In this document: piece after piece, positions 58,311-64,000 of the stretch
Position numbering within the stretch: the first letter of the stretch is position 1
How the letters are laid out: every line of letters begins with the position of its first letter
Assembly (NCBI GenBank): GCA_041395325.1
Contig: JAWLAT010000011.1
Location: forward strand, 62,001 to 126,000
Direction: 5' to 3'
DNA from: JAWLAT01 sp041395325
GTDB taxonomy: Bacteria; Pseudomonadota; Gammaproteobacteria; Xanthomonadales; SZUA-5
DNA: 64,000 bases
Program-made: the position numbers and the translations under genes
Notes under the pieces: generated by a model
The model's database searches: none
Seen by the model: only the letters and a program-made list of their open reading frames with translations
Told to the model about the DNA's origin: nothing

Positions 58311-59347
58311 GGTTGGGCGTCTTTCTGCAAGGGGCCAATGCGACGGGGCCAGGCCCCGTGGCTGCGGGCGGCGTCGGGCAACTGCGCCAGGGCCGCCTGG
58401 GCCTGAGCCAGATTGGCATGGCGACCGCTGCACAGCAGCCACCAGTCGGCATCGGGATGACGCAGGCGGATGACGAACAGCGACTCACTGGCCAGACCCG
58501 CCTGGCGGGCGAACTGGTCAAAGCCCTCCGGACTGGCGGCGGCGACCAGCTGCACCGTGTACTCGTTGGATTGCCAATCGGCCAGCGAGCGTGGCCGCAG
58601 ATCCAGCGGCGTGGTCGTTCGGCTGGGTACTGGCGCGGCCACTGCGGGTGCCGGTTGGGGAGGCGGCGCCGTTGCAGACGTTGGCGCGGGCGGGCTGGCC
58701 GCGGTCGATCTGGTCGCGGTCGAGGGATCTGCCGGCCTGGTTTGCGAAGGTGCGGGCGCCACAACGGCTGCCGGTGCTGGCGCCGGAACGGGCTCTGGCT
58801 CCGGCGTCGAGGTCGCCGCGGCGGCCACCGGCGCTGGCTCCGCGGATCGGTCGGGCTGGAGAGGCGCAACCTGAGCCGGAGCGGCGTCGGCCACTGCGGC
58901 CGTGGCGGCGGGTTGCGACACCGCGCCCGCTGGTGCGGTCGGATTGGCGCCGGACGGCGGCGTCGGGCTGCTTCCGGCTGACGAGGCTGCGGGTCGAGTC
59001 TGAAGCCAGGCTTCTTCCGGTCGAGGCGGTGGCGCAGTTGCGGGTTCCGCGGCCGTCGACGATGCCGAGTTCGGGCCGCCTGCGAAGCCTGCGGCCGCGG
59101 CGCTGTCATACTCAATGCGCGGCAGCCGCGACGGGTCGATCAGCAGCGGCGGCGGCAGACTGCGGTTGTCGCTCTCCTTGCGGATTCGGCCGGGCCGGAC
59201 GTTGGCCAGTTCTTCGGCCGTGCCACACCGCCAGCTCTGGCCATCGTCGGCGATGATGCAGGTGGTTTCGGCCATCACCGGGCCGCCGAGCCAGCAGGCG
59301 ATGGCCGTCAGCCAAGCCGTCGAGTTGAAGCGTCGAAGTCCATTCAT
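58307..59347 (-). CDS. Secreted or anchored SPOR-like domain protein
   Basis: The start at 59347 gives an N-terminal signal/anchor (MNGLRRFNSTAWLTAIACWL) followed by a small folded part, a long Ala/Pro-rich linker (about 95-250) and a C-terminal SPOR-like domain (about 258-340) with YTVQLVAAASPEGFDQFAR. SPOR domains bind denuded peptidoglycan at the septum. The linker length fits crossing the periplasm. It lies between WGR and hemE with 4-bp overlaps on both sides. Confidence 0.8.
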   Translation of the reverse strand: MNGLRRFNSTAWLTAIACWLGGPVMAETTCIIADDGQSWRCGTAEELANVRPGRIRKESDNRSLPPPLLIDPSRLPRIEYDSAAAAGFAGGPNSASSTAAEPATAPPPRPEEAWLQTRPAASSAGSSPTPPSGANPTAPAGAVSQPAATAAVADAAPAQVAPLQPDRSAEPAPVAAAATSTPEPEPVPAPAPAAVVAPAPSQTRPADPSTATRSTAASPPAPTSATAPPPQPAPAVAAPVPSRTTTPLDLRPRSLADWQSNEYTVQLVAAASPEGFDQFARQAGLASESLFVIRLRHPDADWWLLCSGRHANLAQAQAALAQLPDAARSHGAWPRRIGPLQKDAQP

Positions 59348-59604
59348 CGCCGCGCCGGTCCTTCGCTGCCCTGACTGAACATCACCTGGAAACCTTTCTT
59401 GCGTTGCGCCTCGCGAGCCTTCTGCAGGGCTTCCTCGGCGCTGTCGAAATCCAGGTACTGTTCGCGCTTGAGGCTGGTTCGGGTGCCTGGCTGACCCCAT
59501 TCACGGGTCAGCAGCCAGCCACCCAGCAGGTCCTGCTGCAGGGTCAGCTGGTAGTACTTCGGAGGCTCGCCGCCGCCACTGGGCGTCTGCATGTAGATGC
59601 GCAT
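59344..59604 (-). CDS. Stand-alone WGR domain protein
   Basis: The 86-residue protein is a WGR domain: YYQLTLQQDLLGGWLLTREWG, split here as YYQLTLQQDLLGGW and LLTREWGQPG, and ending KGFQVMFSQ. WGR domains bind DNA ends or breaks in PARP-type proteins, and small stand-alone copies occur in bacteria. Its stop overlaps the SPOR gene start by 4 bp. Confidence 0.85.
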   Translation of the reverse strand: MRIYMQTPSGGGEPPKYYQLTLQQDLLGGWLLTREWGQPGTRTSLKREQYLDFDSAEEALQKAREAQRKKGFQVMFSQGSEGPARR

Positions 59605-59757
59605 GGCGAGATTCTAGCCGCGTCGCCTGGCCGTTGGGCAAAGTTCGATCGATCGTTGGGCGTCCATGGCGCCTGACGATGGGAGGGCTCAACTGCCCGC
59701 ACTTCGCCTTGTCAGCGCGCGCTAGACTCGCGCCGCCTTCCCACCGTGATCCCGTCG

Positions 59758-61305
59758 ATGCGCCTGCTTCAGTCCACCGCCATCGTCAGTGGCATGACAT
59801 TGCTGTCGCGCATGCTCGGTTTCGTGCGCGATGCGGTGATCGCGCAGCGCTTCGGTGTGTCGGCGGCGACCGACGCCTTCTTCGTGGCCTTCCGTATTCC
59901 CAACCTGCTGCGACGCTTTTTCGCAGAGGGCTCGTTCTCTCTGGCCTTCGTGCCGGTGCTGGCCGAGGTCAAGGCGAGGGGCGACGAGGCGGAGTTGCGC
60001 GAACTGATCGACCGGGTCGCCGGCACGCTGGGCGCGGTGCTGCTGGTGGTCTCGGCGCTGGGCGTGCTGGTCGCGCCGCTGATCGTCATGCTGTTCGCCC
60101 CCGGCTTCATCGACCGGCCGGAACAGTTCGCGCTGACGGTGGAGATGCTGCGGCTGACCTTTCCCTACATCCTGCTGATTTCGCTGGTCGGCTTTGCCGG
60201 CGGCATCCTCAACAGCTACGGACGTTTCGCGGTGCCGGCGGCCTCGCCGGTGCTGCTCAATCTGGCCCTGATCAGCGCGGCGCTGTTCGGCGTCTACTGG
60301 TTCGATCCGCCGATCGTGGCGCTGGCCTGCGGTGTGCTGCTGGGCGGTTTGCTGCAGCTGCTGATGCAGATCCCGGCGCTGTCCCGGCTGGGCTTGTTGC
60401 CGCGGCCGCGCTGGGGCTGGCACTTCGCCGGGGTGCGCAAGATCCTCAAGCTGATGATCCCGACGCTGTTCGGCTCCTCGGTGGCGCAGATTAACCTGCT
60501 GGTCGATACGGTGATCGCCTCCTTCCTGATCGCCGGCAGCGTCAGCTGGCTCTACTACGCCGAACGGCTGCTGGAGTTTCCGCTGGGCGTGTTCGGCGTG
60601 GCGCTGTCGACGGTGATCCTGCCGAATCTGTCGGCGCACCACAGCAATGCCCGCGGCGAGGATTTCTCGCGGGCGCTGGACTGGGGGCTGCGCGTCGGGC
60701 TGCTGATCGCCATTCCGGCCTCGCTGTCATTGCTGTTGCTGGCCGAGCCGCTGCTGTGGACGCTGTTCGGCTATCGCCAATTCGGCGCCGAGGATGTGCG
60801 CATGGCCGGTCTGGCCTTGATGGCGCTGGGCCTGGCGTTGCCGGCCTTCATCCTGGTCAAGATCCTGGCGCCGGGCTTCTACGCCCGCCAGGACACCCGT
60901 ACGCCAGTCAAGGCCGGCATCCTGGCGATGCTGGCCAACATGCTGTTGAACCTGCTGATCGTCGGCGCACTGGTGTGGCAGGGTTCGACTGCGCCCCACG
61001 CTGGCCTGGCAGTGGCCAGCATGCTTTCGGGCTGGCTCAATTTTGCGCTGCTGCTGCGCTGGTTGCGGCAGGCCGGCGCCTATCAGCCGCGTGAAGGCTG
61101 GCCGCGCTATGCACTGCAACTGGGACTGGGCGGCCTGCTGCTGGCCGGCTGGTTTCTGCTGGCGCCGCGCTGGCTGCAGCCATTCGCTGAACTCGGTGGG
61201 CTGGCCCGGCTGCTGCAGGTGTTGGCGGTGCTGGCCGTCGGTGGGCTGCTCTATGGCGCTGCACTGCTGGCCAGCGGCATCCGGCCAGCCCAGTTTCGTC
61301 GCTGA
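59758..61305 (+). CDS. murJ: Lipid II flippase MurJ
   Basis: The 515-residue polytopic protein has about 14 membrane helices and the MurJ start MRLLQSTAIVSGMTLLSR, with RDAVIAQRFG and FFVAFRIPNLLRRFFAEG following. It moves lipid II across the inner membrane for cell wall synthesis. A GTG at 59746 (4 residues earlier) is an alternative start. It begins the conserved murJ-ribF-ileS order. Confidence 0.95.
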   Translation: MRLLQSTAIVSGMTLLSRMLGFVRDAVIAQRFGVSAATDAFFVAFRIPNLLRRFFAEGSFSLAFVPVLAEVKARGDEAELRELIDRVAGTLGAVLLVVSALGVLVAPLIVMLFAPGFIDRPEQFALTVEMLRLTFPYILLISLVGFAGGILNSYGRFAVPAASPVLLNLALISAALFGVYWFDPPIVALACGVLLGGLLQLLMQIPALSRLGLLPRPRWGWHFAGVRKILKLMIPTLFGSSVAQINLLVDTVIASFLIAGSVSWLYYAERLLEFPLGVFGVALSTVILPNLSAHHSNARGEDFSRALDWGLRVGLLIAIPASLSLLLLAEPLLWTLFGYRQFGAEDVRMAGLALMALGLALPAFILVKILAPGFYARQDTRTPVKAGILAMLANMLLNLLIVGALVWQGSTAPHAGLAVASMLSGWLNFALLLRWLRQAGAYQPREGWPRYALQLGLGGLLLAGWFLLAPRWLQPFAELGGLARLLQVLAVLAVGGLLYGAALLASGIRPAQFRR

Positions 61306-61402
61306 CCGGGCCGTCATCGGTCCAGCGCGGCGATGTTGCACTGCGGGATCGCTGCCCCGCAACCGCTATACTCGCGCGCCCGATTTGACTGCCGACCCAC
61401 GC

Positions 61403-62326
61403 ATGCGGATACACCGTCAGCTCAGCGGCCCCACAGTGGCTCCCGATGGTTGTGTCGCGACCATTGGCGCCTTTGATGGCCTGCATCGCGGTCATCAGCA
61501 GCTGCTGCAGTCCGTGGCAGAACTGGCGCGGGCGCAGCAACGGCCGGCTGTGGCGGTGACCTTTACGCCGCCGCCGCGGGCGCTGTTCCAGCCCGCCACG
61601 ACGCTGCAACTCATGTCGCTGCACGACCGGCTGGCCGGCATGGCGATGCTGGGTCTGGATCGGGTCCTGCTGCTGCGCTTCGATGCCGCATTGGCCGCGC
61701 GCTCTGCCGAGGACTTCGCTGCGCGCTTGACGGCGCGCCTGGGTGGCGGCGAGTTGCGGCTGGGACCGGGCTTTCGTTTCGGTCAGGGTCGGCGTGGCGA
61801 TATTGACAGTCTGGCCCGGGCTGGCTGGAACGCGGCGGAAGTGGCTCCGCTGCTGGAGGACGGTCAGCCGGTCAGCAGCACGCGTGTGCGCGCTGCACTG
61901 GTGGCGGGGCAGTTCGACCAGGCGGCCCACTTGCTGGGTCGGCCGTATCGCTATTCGGCGCGCGTCCAGCGAGGTCAGCAGCTCGGACGGCAGCTGGGTT
62001 TCCCCACTGCCAATCTGCGCTGGCCGTCGCAGACCATGGCCTTCAGCGGCATCTTTGCCGTCTGGGTCAGTGGCGCCGGACTGGAGCGGCACCCGGCCGT
62101 GGCCAGTCTGGGGGTACGCCCGGCGGTGGGGGGCACCGAGCCACTGCTGGAGGTGCATCTGTTCGAATTCGACGGCGATCTGTACGGCCAGCGGCTGACC
62201 GTGGAGTTCGTTGCCAAGCAGCGGGATGAATGGCACTTTGACGGGCTGGATGCGCTGACCGCGCAGATCGCCAAGGATGCCGGGCAGGCCCGGCAGATAC
62301 TCGATGCGGCAAGGAGTGGCCGATGA
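61403..62326 (+). CDS. ribF: Bifunctional riboflavin kinase/FAD synthetase
   Basis: The ATG at 61403 gives 307 residues. The N-terminal FAD synthetase domain has GAFDGLHRGHQQLL and the C-terminal riboflavin kinase has GRQLGFPTANL and the GIFAVWV strand. It makes FMN and FAD, needed by the NDH-2-like and acyl-CoA enzymes here. It overlaps ileS by 4 bp (ATGA). Confidence 0.96.
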   Translation: MRIHRQLSGPTVAPDGCVATIGAFDGLHRGHQQLLQSVAELARAQQRPAVAVTFTPPPRALFQPATTLQLMSLHDRLAGMAMLGLDRVLLLRFDAALAARSAEDFAARLTARLGGGELRLGPGFRFGQGRRGDIDSLARAGWNAAEVAPLLEDGQPVSSTRVRAALVAGQFDQAAHLLGRPYRYSARVQRGQQLGRQLGFPTANLRWPSQTMAFSGIFAVWVSGAGLERHPAVASLGVRPAVGGTEPLLEVHLFEFDGDLYGQRLTVEFVAKQRDEWHFDGLDALTAQIAKDAGQARQILDAARSGR

Positions 62327-64000
62327 GCAACGACGGTAGTAAGCAGGACGCCAAGGCGGGCAGCCGCTACAAGGACACCATTCACCTGCCCAAGACCGAT
62401 TTTCCGATGCGCGGCGACCTGCCCAAGCGCGAACCGGAGGCGCTGGCGCGTTGGGAATCCACCGATCTCTACGGCCAGCTTCAGCGGCACGCCGAAGGGC
62501 GCCCGCGCTTCGTGCTGCATGACGGCCCGCCCTATGCCAACGGCGAGATCCATATCGGTCATGCGGTCAACAAGATTCTCAAGGACGTCGTGGTCAAGTC
62601 GCGCCTGCTGGCCGGCTATCAGGCGCCCTATGTGCCAGGTTGGGACTGCCACGGCCTGCCCATCGAATTGCAGGTCGAGAAGCAGATCGGCAAGGTCGGC
62701 GTGAAAGTGGACGCCGCCACCTTCCGCAAGGCCTGCCGTGAGTACGCCAATCGGCAGATCGACACGCAACGTCGCGACTTCAAGCGGCTGGGTGTGCTCG
62801 GCGACTGGGACCGTCCCTACCGCACGCTGGATTTCCGCTTCGAGGCCGACATGCTGCGCTCACTGGCGCGGATCATCGACAACGGCCATCTGCGTCGCGG
62901 GTCCAAGCCGGTGCACTGGTGTTTCGATTGTGGCTCGGCCCTGGCCGAGGCCGAGATCGAGTACATGGACAAGACCTCGCCGGCGGTCGATGTGGCCTTC
63001 CTGGCGGTCGATCCGGCCGAGGCCGCGCGTCGACTCGGTCTGCCATTCCAGAACGGCGACCGCTATGCCGTCCCGATCTGGACCACCACACCGTGGACGC
63101 TGCCGGCCAACCTGGCGGTGGCGCTGAATGCCGAGCTGCCCTATGCGGCGGTAGAGATCAGTGATCCCAACGGTGCGCCGCTGCGCATCATCGTCGCCGA
63201 CGGACTGGTGACCGATGTGCTGGCCCGCTACGGTCAGCCGGACGCCAGCGTGCTGGCCCGTGTGGATGGGCAGGCGCTGGAGCATCTGGTGCTGCAGCAT
63301 CCCTTCTACGAACGGCCTTCGCCGGTCATTCTGGGTGATCACGTCACGCTGGATGCCGGTACGGGCGCGGTGCACACGGCACCCGGCCATGGTCAGGAGG
63401 ACTTCGAGGTCGGTCAGCGCTATGGCCTGGAGGTGCTCAACCCGGTTGCCGGCAACGGCTGTTTCGTGCCGGGCACCGGTCTGTTCGAGGGCATGCACAT
63501 CTGGAAGGCCAACGACGCGGTCATCGCCGAATTGCAGGCGCGCGGCGTGCTGCTGGCCAACCAGCGCTACGAGCACAGCTATCCGCACTGCTGGCGACAC
63601 AAGTCGCCGGTGGCCTTCCGCGCGACCCCGCAGTGGTTCATCAGCATGGAAGCGGCCGATCTGCGTCAGCAGGCCATGGCCGCGATCGATACGGTGCGCT
63701 GGGTGCCGAGCTGGGGCGAGGCGCGCATCCGCGGGATGATCGAGAACCGGCCGGATTGGTGCATTTCGCGCCAGCGCACCTGGGGCGTGCCCATCGCCTT
63801 GTTCATCGATCGGCACAGCGGCGAGCCGCACCCCGATTCGCCGGCGCTGATGCGCCAAGTGGCCGAGCGGGTCGAGCAGGGTGGCGCCGACGTCTGGTAC
63901 GACCTCGATCCGGCGGAACTGCTGGGCGAGGCGGCCGGCCAGTACGAGAAGGTCACCGACATTCTCGATGTCTGGTTCGATTCGGGGGTCACGCACGCCT
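62323..64000 (+). CDS. ileS: Isoleucyl-tRNA synthetase, 5' part
   Basis: The gene starts at 62323 and runs off the window after 559 codons of about 930-940. The class I HIGH motif is in PPYANGEIHIGHAVNK, and editing-domain and Rossmann stretches such as VPGWDCHGLPIELQ and WTTTPWTLPANLAVALN follow. KMSKS lies beyond the edge. No shortage of conserved residues is seen in this part. Confidence 0.96.
   Translation, partial: MSNDGSKQDAKAGSRYKDTIHLPKTDFPMRGDLPKREPEALARWESTDLYGQLQRHAEGRPRFVLHDGPPYANGEIHIGHAVNKILKDVVVKSRLLAGYQAPYVPGWDCHGLPIELQVEKQIGKVGVKVDAATFRKACREYANRQIDTQRRDFKRLGVLGDWDRPYRTLDFRFEADMLRSLARIIDNGHLRRGSKPVHWCFDCGSALAEAEIEYMDKTSPAVDVAFLAVDPAEAARRLGLPFQNGDRYAVPIWTTTPWTLPANLAVALNAELPYAAVEISDPNGAPLRIIVADGLVTDVLARYGQPDASVLARVDGQALEHLVLQHPFYERPSPVILGDHVTLDAGTGAVHTAPGHGQEDFEVGQRYGLEVLNPVAGNGCFVPGTGLFEGMHIWKANDAVIAELQARGVLLANQRYEHSYPHCWRHKSPVAFRATPQWFISMEAADLRQQAMAAIDTVRWVPSWGEARIRGMIENRPDWCISRQRTWGVPIALFIDRHSGEPHPDSPALMRQVAERVEQGGADVWYDLDPAELLGEAAGQYEKVTDILDVWFDSGVTHA

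Overview
The window is 64 kb of dense, GC-rich bacterial chromosome. Gene content and order point to a gammaproteobacterium, most likely of the Xanthomonadales (Lysobacterales), near Rhodanobacteraceae. The grounds are the murJ-ribF-ileS order, an RpfG-like HD-GYP regulator, a THX ribosomal peptide, many secreted proteins of unknown function, and a short SDGFE motif that I recall as common in proteins of this group. No rRNA, tRNA, CRISPR array, integrase or transposase gene was seen. The species cannot be named from the sequence alone.

Layout. 0.1-8.0 kb: two overlapping giant sensor histidine kinases with periplasmic propellers. 8.0-14.3 kb: an NDH-2-like oxidoreductase with an unusual C-terminal extension, an LCAT-like lipoprotein, ExoD, a CorC-like protein, a hypothetical protein and an alkyltransferase-like (ATL) protein. 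14.3-20.2 kb: an HD-GYP response regulator, then sucA-sucB of the 2-oxoglutarate dehydrogenase complex ending in a strong terminator. 20.3-20.6 kb: a 272-bp palindromic repeat element. 20.8-27.0 kb: an MFS transporter, an FG-GAP lipoprotein and a DUF1800/DUF1501 secreted pair. 27.0-31.4 kb (minus strand): a serine hydrolase, CorA, a DUF2461 protein and a SRAP-GNAT fusion. 31.6-35.2 kb: a penicillin-acylase-family protein, a SecB-like protein and the 39-residue THX gene. 35.3-37.9 kb: hutI with an SSS-family symporter. 38.0-44.2 kb: a beta-helix protein, a small secreted protein, acnA, a NYN-LOTUS protein and a DUF3185 protein. 44.4-54.2 kb: an amidohydrolase, a TPR-GGDEF cyclase, an acyl-CoA dehydrogenase/kinase pair, a zinc-ribbon protein, a GGDEF-EAL protein and an L,D-transpeptidase. 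54.3-55.9 kb: a small accessory patch with one frameshifted gene. 55.9-64 kb: rlmJ, then WGR-SPOR-hemE, then murJ-ribF-ileS, with ileS cut by the window end.

How it works together. Core metabolism includes two parts of the TCA cycle (sucAB, acnA), haem (hemE) and flavin (ribF) synthesis, isoleucyl-tRNA synthesis and lipid II export (murJ). Signalling is heavy: two propeller kinases and three cyclic-di-GMP proteins (HD-GYP, GGDEF, GGDEF-EAL). The kinases and the GGDEF-EAL protein share a recognisable PAS-like sensor segment. Several cassettes suggest scavenging: hutI plus a symporter, the ACAD11-like dehydrogenase/kinase pair (probably 4-hydroxy acids), the acylase and the amidohydrolase.

No single obvious new defence or mobile system was found. 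The observations most worth checking are the SRAP-GNAT fusion, the NDH-2/cyclic-nucleotide-like/CBS fusion with a start-site hairpin, the SDGFE motif at opposite ends of two secreted proteins, the palindromic element after sucB, and the frameshifted accessory gene.
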